The notes: generated by a model from the letters alone, not told the origin. 37,652 nt of DNA from Paracoccaceae bacterium (GCA_020425125.1 JAGQRV010000023.1:1-37652); one strand, 5' to 3'; numbered from the stretch's first letter, positions 1 through 9,641 are shown. Numbers and translations are program-made.

Positions 1-310
1 TGCGCGAAATGTGGCTGTCGAGATTGACGCGCCCGCAGGGCCAGTTCAGCCGCGCCGCCACCTGCTGGATATGGGTCGACTTGCCGGTGCCGTGGTAGCC
101 TTGGATCATCACCCTCCGATTGTGGGCAAAGCCCGCCAGGATCGCCAGGGTGGTGTCGGGGTCGAACTTGTAGGTGGAATCGATGTCGGGAACCCGTTCA
201 GTGCGGGTCGCGAAGCCTTTCACCACCATGTTGGTGTCGATGCCGAAGACATCACGGACGGAAACCTCCTCCGTCGGTTTCGCCATCACGTCCAGCATCC
301 CGTCCGCCAT
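1..310 (-). CDS. cobS: Cobaltochelatase subunit CobS, N-terminal part (runs off the window)
   Basis: Reading the minus strand from an ATG at 310 gives MADGMLDVMAKPTEEVSVRD and onward, with the Walker A motif GYHGTGKST near residue 75, and stays open to base 1. CobS is the AAA+ ATPase that works with CobT to drive CobN, inserting cobalt into hydrogenobyrinate diamide in aerobic cobalamin synthesis. Only about 103 residues are in the window; the rest of the AAA+ module and the C-terminus are missing. A GAGGGCGAG stretch lies a few bases before the ATG and serves as ribosome binding site. The start fits the family's usual N-terminus. In Rhodobacterales this gene commonly lies beside a J-domain gene and bolA, which appear at 1564-2550 with one extra gene in between. 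Confidence 0.93.
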   Translation of the reverse strand, partial: MADGMLDVMAKPTEEVSVRDVFGIDTNMVVKGFATRTERVPDIDSTYKFDPDTTLAILAGFAHNRRVMIQGYHGTGKSTHIQQVAARLNWPCGRVNLDSHISR

Positions 311-567
311 CGTCTCGCCCTCACTCGCTTCGCGCGTGGTGCAACATATCGCGTCGCGGTGCAAGGGGACGGCAGGTCAGCAATGCCGTCCAGGTCAGGC
401 ACGCTGATATCTCGTTGGTTGTGGTGCGCCCGGAGTTGGCGTATTTCTTGAGTATTTTCAGAGTTGGTCGGCGCACCCCGTATCAAGGGACCAGCAGGGC
501 TTCATTCCACGTTGATGCCATTTCTGACGCCAGACGCGCTTTCGTGCGTGGCGTCGTCGGGGGACAG

Positions 568-1563
568 ATGATGAAGGATTTTCCCGGGGTATTCCGCCGC
601 AACAGTCTTGAGATCCAGTTCTGGGGCTACGAGTCCGGAAACGTGTTGGCATCAATCACCGGCTCGGGCGGACCTAAGGCGTTTGCCGAAAGCCTGCTGT
701 CGGCGTGGGCCGGTTCCGGCGGGTCGCTGCCCGACATGATCCTCTGGCTGGCGCGAGACTATCCGGAGACATTCGCAACATTGGGTGTCCTTTTGCTGGT
801 GGCGCTTGCCCATCCGGTCAGCCGCCTTGCCCAAAGCGTGGCAGGCAGCCGGGCCTCCGATGCCGTCAATCTTCTTGCGGTGCCACTGGCGCTCGGGCTG
901 CTCGGCTATGTCCTCGTCCGTTCGGCCAACCTGTTCACGGTGTCGGCCTGCGCCTTCGTCGTGGCGTCCTGCTTCCTCCGCGGGGCGGCGCTGTTTCCGC
1001 TTCTCCTGAAGATCGGGGGGCTTTGCCTTGTTCTGGGCGGTCTCGCCCTTTCGGCAGCCGGAGCGTCGGTGTTTCAGGCCCATCTGTTCGGTGCCAGCAC
1101 CCTCAATGCCGCGGTCAGTCTGATCACCGTTCTGACCGGCCTCTATGTCGCGGGAGCGGGGGCGCTGACCTATATCGGCGGCATCTTCGAGTCCGAGTCC
1201 GCGGTGCCGAGCGGGAGGAGCGGTTTGCTCGACAGGGTACTGGATCCGCGCGGGTCCCTTCTCGCTGCATCTCTGGTCACCCGGGTGGATCCAGTCGTAC
1301 GCAGCTTGGTGCGGCGCGTGATCCTTCCGGCGGTCTTCTGGGTCGATGCAGATACCAAGACTTGCCGGCCATTCCGGACCAGCATGATGGCCCGTCTGCC
1401 CTGGCGCCTCCTGGCCGGGACGGCAGCACTCGCAACCGGTACCGATGCCGGCCTGTGCTTTGCGATTGCCAACCTGCTCTGGGCTTTGGGAGACGTCGCA
1501 ATCGGTGCCCTGGACGGTCCGCTCGAGCGTCCCGAACCGCTCCGATCAAGCGGTCCGCAATGA
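568..1563 (+). CDS. Unrecognised multi-pass membrane protein
   Basis: I do not recognise a family. The frame is open from 415, but the ATG pair at 568/571 is preceded by GGGGGA, so I start there (331 residues). Visible features are a polar N-terminus of about 60 residues, then repeated hydrophobic stretches: TLGVLLLVALAHPVS, VNLLAVPLALGLLGYVLV, FTVSACAFVVASCF, LLLKIGGLCLVLGGLAL and LNAAVSLITVLTGLYVAGAG. A second soluble patch (FWVDADTKTCRPF) is followed by a last hydrophobic segment, so five or six membrane passes are likely. It sits divergent from cobS and convergent with the J-domain gene; its stop (1561-1563) directly abuts the neighbour's stop. It separates genes that are often adjacent, so it may be an insertion in this lineage (inference). 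That it is coding is supported by the ribosome binding site, length and coherent hydrophobic pattern. Confidence 0.72.
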   Translation: MMKDFPGVFRRNSLEIQFWGYESGNVLASITGSGGPKAFAESLLSAWAGSGGSLPDMILWLARDYPETFATLGVLLLVALAHPVSRLAQSVAGSRASDAVNLLAVPLALGLLGYVLVRSANLFTVSACAFVVASCFLRGAALFPLLLKIGGLCLVLGGLALSAAGASVFQAHLFGASTLNAAVSLITVLTGLYVAGAGALTYIGGIFESESAVPSGRSGLLDRVLDPRGSLLAASLVTRVDPVVRSLVRRVILPAVFWVDADTKTCRPFRTSMMARLPWRLLAGTAALATGTDAGLCFAIANLLWALGDVAIGALDGPLERPEPLRSSGPQ

Positions 1564-2193
1564 TCAATCCTTGAAGCTGCGGCTTTCGCGGATCTGCTCC
1601 CAGGCCCAGACGACTTCCTGCAGGCGATCCTCGTCCGACCGGTCGCCGCCGTTCATGTCCGGGTGCAGCACCTTGATGAGGCTCCGGTACTGCTTGCGAA
1701 TCTCCACTTTCGACCAGGTGTCCTTGGCGTCGAGGATTTCGAGAGCGCGACGTTCCGTCGGGGGCAACCGGCGCGATCCGGTCGTGGCCTTGCCCGGGTT
1801 CTGGGTCGCCTTCTCGCCCAGAACCTGGTGGGGGTCGTCAACACCCAGGCGCGCCCAGGCCCGTTGCTCGTCCGATGCCTTCGCAAACGGCTTCGTTTCC
1901 CGTCCCCAGACACGATCCTTGTCGATCTGGGCCTCCATCTCTTCCTCGGTCGCGCCGTGGAAGAAATTCCATTTCAGATTGTACTCCCGGACATGCGTCT
2001 TGCAGAACCAGTAGAACTCGTCGAGGTTGTCGGGAGATTTCGGCGCCCGGTACTGTCCGGCCTCCTTGCAGCCCTCATGCTCACACAGTCGCGTCGAGGT
2101 CTCGAAGGCGCCCGACATGCCGCGCTTGCCCCGGTTCTTCTTCTTGGCCGCCGACACCGAGATGTCGAAACCGAAGGGATCGCTTTTGGGCAT
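1564..2193 (-). CDS. J-domain (DnaJ-class) protein, C-terminal J domain
   Basis: A 209-residue protein whose last 65 residues form a J domain: RRALEILDAKDTWSKVEIRK leads into QYRSLIKVLHPDMNGGD, with the HPD tripeptide needed to stimulate DnaK ATPase near residue 179. There is no Gly/Phe region and no DnaJ zinc centre, so this is a class C co-chaperone. The N-terminal part has four Cys/His-rich positions (CEHEGCKEAGQYRAP, FYWFCKTHV) that may bind a metal. It is divergent from bolA and lies near cobS; this trio recurs in Rhodobacterales, which hints at a role in Fe-S or cobaltochelatase complex assembly, though that is inference. The ATG at 2193 is the first in frame and gives the expected MPKSDPFGFDISV start. 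Confidence 0.88.
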   Translation of the reverse strand: MPKSDPFGFDISVSAAKKKNRGKRGMSGAFETSTRLCEHEGCKEAGQYRAPKSPDNLDEFYWFCKTHVREYNLKWNFFHGATEEEMEAQIDKDRVWGRETKPFAKASDEQRAWARLGVDDPHQVLGEKATQNPGKATTGSRRLPPTERRALEILDAKDTWSKVEIRKQYRSLIKVLHPDMNGGDRSDEDRLQEVVWAWEQIRESRSFKD

Positions 2194-2226
2194 CTGCTTG
2201 ACCTTTCCGACTGGTGCAAACGGGGT

Positions 2227-2254
2227 TTGAACTGCGGGCGGCGAAGTCTAACCT
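2227..2254 (+). promoter_or_regulatory. Possible bolA promoter
   Basis: TTGAAC (2227-2232) and TAACCT (2249-2254) are separated by 16 bases, about 35 bases before the bolA start. The -35 match is good and the -10 match is poor, so this is a weak prediction made from position and spacing only. Confidence 0.25.
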
Positions 2255-2289
2255 TTCTGCGGCGAAGAAAAAGAGGGACGCGGGCAAAA

Positions 2290-2550
2290 ATGAGTGTTGC
2301 AGACGAGATTAAGGCGCGACTCGAAGGCGCGTTCTCGCCGACGCGGCTGGTTGTCGTGGACGAGAGCGACGCCCATCGCGGTCATGCCGGCCATTCGGGG
2401 AGCGGCGAAAGCCACTTCCGGGTCGCGATCGCGGCCCCGGGTTTCGCGCCGATGTCGCGGGTCGAACGGCACCGAGCCGTCCACGCGGCGCTGGGAGCCG
2501 ACCTGACCGGGCGTATTCATGCGCTCGCACTGGAGATTTCCCTCGAATAG
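2290..2550 (+). CDS. bolA: BolA family protein
   Basis: An 86-residue protein with the BolA fold signature: SGESHFRVAI carries the conserved His that coordinates Fe-S clusters shared with monothiol glutaredoxins, and VERHRAVHAAL matches the family's RHR helix. The ATG at 2290 follows AGAGGGACG and gives MSVADEIKARLEGAF, the usual BolA beginning. BolA proteins act in the cytoplasm with glutaredoxin-4-type proteins in iron homeostasis and Fe-S trafficking, and in some bacteria as transcription factors. It is divergent from the J-domain gene, with about 96 bases between the two starts to hold both promoters. Which BolA subfamily it belongs to is not settled by eye. Confidence 0.9.
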   Translation: MSVADEIKARLEGAFSPTRLVVVDESDAHRGHAGHSGSGESHFRVAIAAPGFAPMSRVERHRAVHAALGADLTGRIHALALEISLE

Positions 2551-2713
2551 GCGAAGGAGAAGCCATCGCGGGCAGGAGCGCAAACGCTGTCGCTGGAAAC
2601 CGCGGGCCGAGCGTTGTATCGGGGGCGCAGGACGGAGCCCGGTTCCGACATCCCCATTGCGCGGGGGAGGTGGTCCAGAATCGCGCCGGCCACGAGGAGC
2701 AACGAACTCTGCG

Positions 2714-3829
2714 ATGACTGACGGCAGCCCCCCTCCGGTGAACGCTCCGTTCGATGGCCAGCGGATCGAGGCACGGGTGACGGACTTCGTCGTCCGTCTC
2801 ACGGTTCTCGGACTGTTCGTCTTCTGGTCGATCGAGTTGGTCCATCCCTTCGTGCCGCTGGTCGTGTGGGCGATCCTGCTGTCCGTCGCACTTCATCCGG
2901 CCCATCTGGTGTTGACCCGATGGCTCGGCGCCCGCCCGGGACTTGCGGCCGCGATCATCACCGTACTGGCTCTCATGGTCGTGCTTGGCCCGATAAGCCT
3001 TCTGACGGCAAGCGTCGTCGAGAACGTGCAATGGCTTCTGAGCGCGCTTCGCGAAGGCAGCTTGAAAATTCCGCCTCCGGGTCCGGGCGTCAAGTCCTGG
3101 CCACTGATCGGAGCAAGGGTGAGCGAGATCTGGTCACTGGCCTCGGCCAATCTCGAGGATGCGCTGGCCCGCTACGGGCCGGCCATGCTCCCGGCCGGCA
3201 GCACGATCCTGGGCAAGGCGGCGGCGATCGGAACCGACCTTGTGTTCTTCGTTCTCTCGGTCATCATCTCAGGCTTCCTGTTCGTTCCCGGACCGCGGCT
3301 TGCGGCCGGCGCTCGCGCCTTCGCCGAACGGCTGATCGCACCTCGCGGCGCGCATTTCGTCGATCTGGCCGGGGCGACGATCCGAAACGTTTCTCGTGGA
3401 GTGGTGGGTGTGGCCCTGATCCAGGCGCTTCTCGCCGGGATCGTGCTGATGGCCTTCGGCGTACCCGCAGCAGGCCTGATCACATTTGCAGCGCTGATCC
3501 TGTGCATCGTCCAGATCGGTCCGGCCCCGGTTCTGCTGCCCGTTATCGTCTGGGCATGGTTCACCATGTCCGCGACGCTGGCTTTCTTCCTGACCGTCTT
3601 GCTGGTTCCGGTGGTCGTCATCGACAATGTGTTGCGGCCGCTGCTGATGGCGCGCGGTCTCACGACCCCGCTGCTGGTGATCCTGACCGGCGTGATCGGC
3701 GGGACATTGACGCATGGGCTGATCGGGCTTTTCCTCGGGCCGATCGTGCTGGCCGTGTTCTACGACCTGGTCGTGGCCTGGGTGCAGATCGGCGGCGGGT
3801 CCGCAACTGGCGTGAAGCCGCCGCCCTGA
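2714..3829 (+). CDS. AI-2E family transporter (PerM/TqsA-like permease)
   Basis: A 371-residue membrane protein with the layout of the AI-2E transporter family: two N-terminal hydrophobic hairpins (VRLTVLGLFVFWSIELVHPF, VWAILLSVALHPAHLV, AAAIITVLALMVVLGPISLL), a central amphipathic soluble region (about 110-170), then hydrophobic segments containing the family-typical FGVPAAGLITFAALILCIV and VIDNVLRPLLMARGL, ending in GVIGGTLTHGLIGLFLGP. Family members export small molecules or act as Na+/H+ antiporters; the substrate here is unknown. I chose ATG 2714 (MTDGSPPPVN) because the family consensus starts close to there and GAGGAG lies upstream, though spaced rather far. It precedes two further plus-strand membrane genes after a 164-base gap, so co-transcription is possible. 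Confidence 0.87.
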   Translation: MTDGSPPPVNAPFDGQRIEARVTDFVVRLTVLGLFVFWSIELVHPFVPLVVWAILLSVALHPAHLVLTRWLGARPGLAAAIITVLALMVVLGPISLLTASVVENVQWLLSALREGSLKIPPPGPGVKSWPLIGARVSEIWSLASANLEDALARYGPAMLPAGSTILGKAAAIGTDLVFFVLSVIISGFLFVPGPRLAAGARAFAERLIAPRGAHFVDLAGATIRNVSRGVVGVALIQALLAGIVLMAFGVPAAGLITFAALILCIVQIGPAPVLLPVIVWAWFTMSATLAFFLTVLLVPVVVIDNVLRPLLMARGLTTPLLVILTGVIGGTLTHGLIGLFLGPIVLAVFYDLVVAWVQIGGGSATGVKPPP

Positions 3830-3993
3830 CTTCCGGGCGCAGCGCGGCTCGGCACCGAAACCCGGACCGGCGCAAATCCGCTGCGAGAGCAGAAACCGTT
3901 GGTTCAATCGACACCCGGAAATCCCATGTCCACATCGTCCTTCCGACACAACACCGCGCCGAGACCGACCGGCCGCGCGTCCGACGGAAACCT

Positions 3994-4449
3994 ATGATGC
4001 AGTCCGTCACTCCGATGCACCCTGCGGCCCCCGCGCATCTCCCGTCCTTCATCACCGCACCGGGAAGCGCGGACTGGTTGATGCAGGGAACGGCGGTCTT
4101 CCTGATCCTCACCGTCTTGTCGGTCGGACTGGTCTATCTGCGTCTCCACGCGCTGCCCGAGCACATGGCACACCGCGCCAACAAGGTGCAGCTGCAGGTG
4201 GTGGCGGTGCTGACACTGCTGGCTCTCTTTACACACAACCACCTGTTCTGGGTGGCCGCATTGCTGCTCGCCCTTGTGGAGCTGCCCGATTTCGGCAGGC
4301 CGGTCGGTTCGATGGCGCGCTCGCTGGAGAAGCTTGCGGGCCGCGACGTCGCCGACCCCGACGAATTGACCGACAACGGCGAAACCGATGCCGAGGCGCG
4401 GAGGCGTGAGGCCGGCGTGACCCCGCAGACCAGCGGCGGAGGCGCCTGA
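3994..4449 (+). CDS. Small three-helix membrane protein paired with HlyD-type gene
   Basis: A 151-residue protein starting at the ATG pair 3994/3997, preceded by GACGGAA. After a Pro/Ala-rich N-terminus there are three hydrophobic segments: GTAVFLILTVLSVGLVYL (about 32-49), VVAVLTLLALF (about 68-78) and LFWVAALLLALVEL (about 84-97). The C-terminal 50 residues are acidic and probably cytoplasmic. I do not recognise a named family. The stop codon is one base before the ATG of the HlyD-like gene, so the two are almost certainly translated together. This resembles the pairing of a small inner-membrane protein with an HlyD-like protein seen for YiaW/YiaV of E. coli, but I see no sequence identity strong enough to claim homology. 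Confidence 0.8.
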   Translation: MMQSVTPMHPAAPAHLPSFITAPGSADWLMQGTAVFLILTVLSVGLVYLRLHALPEHMAHRANKVQLQVVAVLTLLALFTHNHLFWVAALLLALVELPDFGRPVGSMARSLEKLAGRDVADPDELTDNGETDAEARRREAGVTPQTSGGGA

Positions 4450-4450
4450 C

Positions 4451-5683
4451 ATGCTGGAACTTCTGCTGTGCTCGGCTGTCACCGTACTGCCGGATTACCT
4501 GTTCCGGCGATATGTACAGGGCAAACGCCTGGGGCACGAGATCACGCTGTTCTCAGTCTGGTACGAACTGAGGTGGGGGATCACGCTTTGTCTGATCCTG
4601 ACCGTCGCGCTGATCACGACGATCTTCTATTTCCATCCGTCCAGCACCAGCGCGGTCTCGTTCTATCGCACGATCTCGATCCTTCCGGAAGGCTACGGAC
4701 GCGTCACAGAAGTCTATGTGAACTACCGCGACGAGGTCCATGCCGGCGATCCGCTGTTCCGCATGGACAGCACGCAGCAGCAGGCGGCGGTCGACACCGC
4801 GAAATACAAGGTGGCCGAGATCGATGCCGAGATGGAGGTCGCGAAATCCCACCTCGCCGAGGCGGATGGCAAGATCGCCCAGGCGAAAGGCATGCTCCAG
4901 CAGGCGACGGACGAATACAATACTCGGGCAGAACTGCTGAAGCGCAGTCAGAGCGCTGTGTCGCAGCGCGACGTGGAAAAGGCGCAGGTTGCCGTCGACA
5001 CCCAGCAAGGGATGGTGGACGCCGCGGTCGCCGCGAAGGCAGCGATGCAGACCGAGATCGACTACCAGCTTCCGGCCGAGAAGAAGAGCGCCGAGGCTGC
5101 GCTGCGCGAGGCCGAGGTGGCGCTTTCCAAGACGACGGTCTATGCCGGCGTCGATGGCTGGGTCGAACAGTTCACCCTGCGCCCCGGCGACGTGGTCAAC
5201 CAGATGATGCGGCCGGCCGGGATCCTGGTGCCCTCGAATGCCGGTCGCATCGGCCTGGAGGCCGGCTTCGACCAGATCGAGGCCCAGGTGATCAAGCCCG
5301 GCATGGTCGGCGAAGTCGCCTGCGCGGCGCTCCCGTTCAGCGTCGTGCCGGTCGTGGTCACTCAGGTTCAAAGCGTGATCGCGTCGGGGCAAGTCCGCCC
5401 GACCGATGCGTTGCTCGATCCGCAATCCACCGCACCGGGCACGCTGCTCGCCTATCTGGAGCCGCTCTATCCCGGCGCGCTCGACAAGCTGCCACCAGGT
5501 AGCAGCTGCATCGCCAATGCCTATACCAGCAATTACGAAGCACTGCATTCGGGGCAGGTCGGAGGCGTCCATGCCTTTCTCCTCCACGCGATCGACACTG
5601 TCGGGCTGGTCCATGCCGCGCTTCTGCGGATCCAGGCCTTGCTGATGCCGGTGAAGACACTTGTGCTTAGCGGTGGCCACTGA
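4451..5683 (+). CDS. HlyD/EmrA-type membrane fusion protein
   Basis: A 410-residue periplasmic adaptor-type protein. Residues 1-60 hold two hydrophobic stretches (LELLLCSAVTVLPDYLF, and a stronger one around ITLCLILTVALITTIFYF), which is longer than the usual single anchor. Then comes a split biotinyl-lipoyl domain (ILPEGYGRVTEVYVNYRDEV with GDPLFRMDSTQQQ, and TTVYAGVDGWVEQFTLRPGD) flanking a long coiled-coil hairpin (about 100-220, rich in Ala/Glu/Gln). The beta-barrel follows, and a hydrophobic C-terminal tail (ALLRIQALLMPVKTLVL) is unusual. Such proteins link an inner-membrane pump to a TolC channel. No ABC, MFS or RND pump is adjacent; the neighbours are a small membrane protein and an AI-2E permease, with a TolC gene 1 kb downstream in another unit. 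Confidence 0.88.
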   Translation: MLELLLCSAVTVLPDYLFRRYVQGKRLGHEITLFSVWYELRWGITLCLILTVALITTIFYFHPSSTSAVSFYRTISILPEGYGRVTEVYVNYRDEVHAGDPLFRMDSTQQQAAVDTAKYKVAEIDAEMEVAKSHLAEADGKIAQAKGMLQQATDEYNTRAELLKRSQSAVSQRDVEKAQVAVDTQQGMVDAAVAAKAAMQTEIDYQLPAEKKSAEAALREAEVALSKTTVYAGVDGWVEQFTLRPGDVVNQMMRPAGILVPSNAGRIGLEAGFDQIEAQVIKPGMVGEVACAALPFSVVPVVVTQVQSVIASGQVRPTDALLDPQSTAPGTLLAYLEPLYPGALDKLPPGSSCIANAYTSNYEALHSGQVGGVHAFLLHAIDTVGLVHAALLRIQALLMPVKTLVLSGGH

Positions 5684-5771
5684 AATGTCGCGGGCCGGCG
5701 CGTCGGAGAGCGCGCAGTGCCGCGCGCCTGCGCAGCGCCGGACTCTGAGATATGCAAGGTCAGGAAGAACC

Positions 5772-5845
5772 TGGAGGCGAGTAGGAGAATCGAACTCCTG
5801 TACACGGATTTGCAATCCGCTGCGTCACCACTCCGCCAACTCGCC
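5772..5845 (-). tRNA. tRNA-Cys (anticodon GCA)
   Basis: On the minus strand the molecule begins GGCGAGT at 5845 and its 3' arm ACTCGCC pairs with it over 7 bp. The anticodon stem-loop reads CGGATTGCAAATCCG, giving anticodon GCA for cysteine. The T arm contains GTTCGATTC. The discriminator base is U (5775), as expected for cysteine tRNA, and CCA is encoded (5774-5772). The total of 74 bases matches the family. It lies alone between the HlyD-type gene and the methyltransferase gene. Confidence 0.97.
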
Positions 5846-5861
5846 GAACCGGTGCGGACGG

Positions 5862-5890
5862 GTGATAACCCAAGGCGTATGGTCGCGCAA
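5862..5890 (-). promoter_or_regulatory. Possible tRNA-Cys promoter
   Basis: On the minus strand TTGCGC (5890-5885) and TATCAC (5867-5862) are 17 bases apart. Transcription would begin near 5855, about 10 bases before the tRNA 5' end. The -10 matches the consensus at 4 of 6 positions and the -35 at 3 of 6. The spacing and position are good; the hexamers are only fair. Confidence 0.4.
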
Positions 5891-5967
5891 GGCGGATTGG
5901 CCGGTTGCCGGACAAGGTCTTCTGTGCCAATTCAGGGTGACGAGATCCGTAGCTCAGAGTGCCGCCC

Positions 5968-6621
5968 ATGCCTGATTTCACTGCCCGGCGCCGGATGATG
6001 GTCGATACGCAGGTGCGGCCATCGGATGTCACCAAGTTTCCCATCATCGACGCCATGCTCCGCGTCCCGCGCGAGGTCTACGTTCCGGCCGACCGGATTG
6101 AGGCCGCCTATGTCGGCGAGAACATGTCGCTGGCCGACGGACGGGTGATCCTCGAGCCGCGGACGCTGGCGAAGATGCTCGACGCGCTCAACCTCCATCG
6201 CAGCGACGCGGTGCTCGATCTGGGCTGCGCGTATGGCTATTCCGCAGCCGTCATCGCCGACATGGTCGAGGCCGTGGTGGCGATCGAGGAGGACGAGGCC
6301 ATGGCGCGGGAGAGCGAGACGGCGCTCGGGGACCAGGGCGTGGCCAATGTCGCGGTGCTGCAGGCTCCGCTCGCCGAGGGTGCGCCGAAGCACGGGCCGT
6401 ACGATGCCATCGTGATCGAAGGTGCCGTCGAAATCGTGCCTGATGCAATTCTGGCACAATTGAAGGACGGCGGACGGATCGCGGCGATCTTCGCTGAAGG
6501 CGCGCTTGGCGTGGTGCGGATCGGATATAAGATCGACGGCGCCATGTCCTGGCGCTTCGCATTCAATGCAGGCGCTCCGGTCTTGCCGGGGTTTGCGAAG
6601 GCACAGGCATTCGCGTTTTGA
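5968..6621 (+). CDS. Divergent protein-L-isoaspartate O-methyltransferase family protein
   Basis: A 217-residue Rossmann-fold methyltransferase of the PCMT family. The N-terminus ([20 protein letters not shown], then VPREVYVP) and SAM-binding motif I ([16 protein letters not shown]) place it there. Motif I has CAYGY where true repair enzymes have a GTGSGY-type loop. The substrate loop is [20 protein letters not shown], lacking the usual TIS(Q/A)P motif. A true isoaspartyl repair activity is therefore doubtful. I start at ATG 5968; an in-frame GTG at 5959 is possible but no better supported. The stop lies 39 bases before the TolC start, so the two form an operon, an arrangement common in Rhodobacterales. 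A link to envelope or export function is inferred from that context. Confidence 0.83.
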   Translation: MPDFTARRRMMVDTQVRPSDVTKFPIIDAMLRVPREVYVPADRIEAAYVGENMSLADGRVILEPRTLAKMLDALNLHRSDAVLDLGCAYGYSAAVIADMVEAVVAIEEDEAMARESETALGDQGVANVAVLQAPLAEGAPKHGPYDAIVIEGAVEIVPDAILAQLKDGGRIAAIFAEGALGVVRIGYKIDGAMSWRFAFNAGAPVLPGFAKAQAFAF

Positions 6622-6659
6622 TCTGCCCGGCGAGACCCGGGCAAAGAGGGAGCAGGCGA

Positions 6660-8069
6660 GTGACCGATCGGGTATCGAGACGCAGCCGGCCGCTGGTCGC
6701 GGCCTTGGCCATTTTTGCATGCCATTCCGCTACGGCGGAGACCCTGACGGACGCGCTCGTCTCCGCGTACAACAACAGTCACCTCCTGGAGCAGAACCGC
6801 GCCGTGCTGCGGGCCGCGGACGAGGACGTCGCACAGGCCGTGGCGGCGCTGCGGCCGACGCTCGAATATCGAGCGATCGGTGATTACGAACACCTTGACG
6901 ATCCCAAGTTCAGCCAGGTGCCTGACGCTTACACCACGTCACTCGAACTCTTCTCGCAGCTGGCGATCTGGACCGGCGGGCGCAACCGCATGGCCGTGAG
7001 TGCCCAGAAGGAAGCGGTTCTGGCGGCGCGTGAAGGCCTGCTGGCGCAGGAGCAGCAGGTTCTGTTCGACGCGGTCACCGCCTACATGAACCTCATCGCC
7101 GCGCGCGAGACTGTCGACCTGCAGCAGAACAGCGTTCGCGTGCTGCAGGAAGAGGTGCGCGCGGCGCGCGACCGGTTCGATGTGGGCGAGGTCACCCGGA
7201 CCGACGTCGCCCAGGCCGAGGCGCGGCAGGCGCAGGCCGATGCCGACTTGGTTTCGGCACAAGGCAGCTATCAGATCGCGCGCGAAGATTACAAGCTGAA
7301 GGTGGGCCGCTATCCCGGTAACCTCGCTCCCGCGCCGCCTCTGCCTGCGACGGCGACCTCGCTCGACCAGGCGCGCACCGTTGCGCTCGGGAACCATCCG
7401 CTGATCCAGCAGGCGCAGCACAGTGTCAGCTTCAGCGAAATGAATGTGGCGATTGCCGAGGCGGCGGTGCTTCCGACGCTGTCGGCGCGGGTCGGCGCGA
7501 ACTACAGCAATGCCGACACCAATGCGTTCCGCACCGACGGCTATGATTGGGGCGCGTCCGCCGCGGTTCAACTCAGCGGCCCGATCTATCAGGGTGGCGC
7601 GCTGAACTCCGCCTTCCGCCAGTCGAAGGCCAACCGGGACAATTCCCGCGCCGCGCTGTTGCAGCAGACGGCGCAGATCTCCGAACAGGTCGGGCGTGCC
7701 TGGGCGGTCCGGGAAAGCGCGGGGGCCAGCCTTGCGGCGACCGAGCGCGAGATTCAGGCAGCGCAGATCGCGTTCGACGGAACCCGCGAAGAGGCGACGC
7801 TCGGTGCGCGGACGACACTCGACGTGCTCGACTCGGAGCAGGACCTGCTGAACGCGCGGACCAGCCGGGTGGATGCCGCAGCTCAGGAACAGATCGCGGT
7901 CTACGGTGTGCTTGCCTCGATGGGCCGGCTGACAGTCGATTACCTGAAGCTTCCGGTGACGGCCTACGACCCCAGCGTCTATTACAATGCCGTGCGAAAT
8001 GCGCCGCCGGTCTCCAGCGAGCAGGGGATCAAGCTGGACCGGGTTCTGAAAAGCATCGGCAAGTACTGA
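6660..8069 (+). CDS. tolC: TolC family outer membrane channel
   Basis: A 469-residue outer membrane efflux protein. The start is GTG 6660, with AGAGGGAG about 8 bases upstream; an earlier TTG at 6618 overlaps the previous stop and has no ribosome binding site. A signal peptide (RPLVAALAIFACHSATA) is cleaved before ETLTDAL. Two OEP repeats follow: TLTDALVSAYNNSHLLEQNR begins the first and SLDQARTVALGNHPLIQQAQ the second. Typical elements are FSQLAIWTGGRNR, the YMNLIAARE helix, FDVGEVTRTDVAQAEAR and, in repeat two, EEATLGARTTLDVLDSEQDL. It forms a trimeric channel with membrane fusion proteins for type I secretion and drug efflux. It meets cobQ tail to tail with nine bases between stops. Confidence 0.93.
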   Translation: MTDRVSRRSRPLVAALAIFACHSATAETLTDALVSAYNNSHLLEQNRAVLRAADEDVAQAVAALRPTLEYRAIGDYEHLDDPKFSQVPDAYTTSLELFSQLAIWTGGRNRMAVSAQKEAVLAAREGLLAQEQQVLFDAVTAYMNLIAARETVDLQQNSVRVLQEEVRAARDRFDVGEVTRTDVAQAEARQAQADADLVSAQGSYQIAREDYKLKVGRYPGNLAPAPPLPATATSLDQARTVALGNHPLIQQAQHSVSFSEMNVAIAEAAVLPTLSARVGANYSNADTNAFRTDGYDWGASAAVQLSGPIYQGGALNSAFRQSKANRDNSRAALLQQTAQISEQVGRAWAVRESAGASLAATEREIQAAQIAFDGTREEATLGARTTLDVLDSEQDLLNARTSRVDAAAQEQIAVYGVLASMGRLTVDYLKLPVTAYDPSVYYNAVRNAPPVSSEQGIKLDRVLKSIGKY

Positions 8070-8078
8070 GCCGGCCCG

Positions 8079-9539
<1,461 letters not shown>

Positions 9540-9587
9540 GCGGGGCTCCTTCGCTGGCGGCAAATGGATGTGGCAGGCCTGATACGG

Positions 9588-9618
9588 CAAAAGAAAACGC
9601 GCGCCGGAGGGCGCGCGT
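9588..9618 (-). terminator. Rho-independent terminator of the 9642-9962 gene
   Basis: A perfect 9-bp stem, ACGCGCGCC (9597-9605) and GGCGCGCGT (9610-9618) with a 4-base loop, is followed on the minus strand by TTTTCTTTTG. It lies 24 bases after the stop of the small conserved gene and separates it from cobQ. This is the clearest intrinsic terminator in the window. Confidence 0.85.
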
Positions 9619-9641
9619 CCGGTCGGGAGGAGGGCGCGCCG

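Noticed and set aside
526-555. GACGCCA/TGGCGTC inverted repeat before the membrane protein gene
   Set aside because: The 7-bp arms surround a 16-base loop with poor inner pairing. It could affect translation but is not distinguishable from chance.
5712-5733. GCGCAG/CTGCGC hairpin after the HlyD-type gene as a terminator
   Set aside because: The stem is only 6 bp, with a 10-base loop and no U-run, and such pairings are common in GC-rich sequence.
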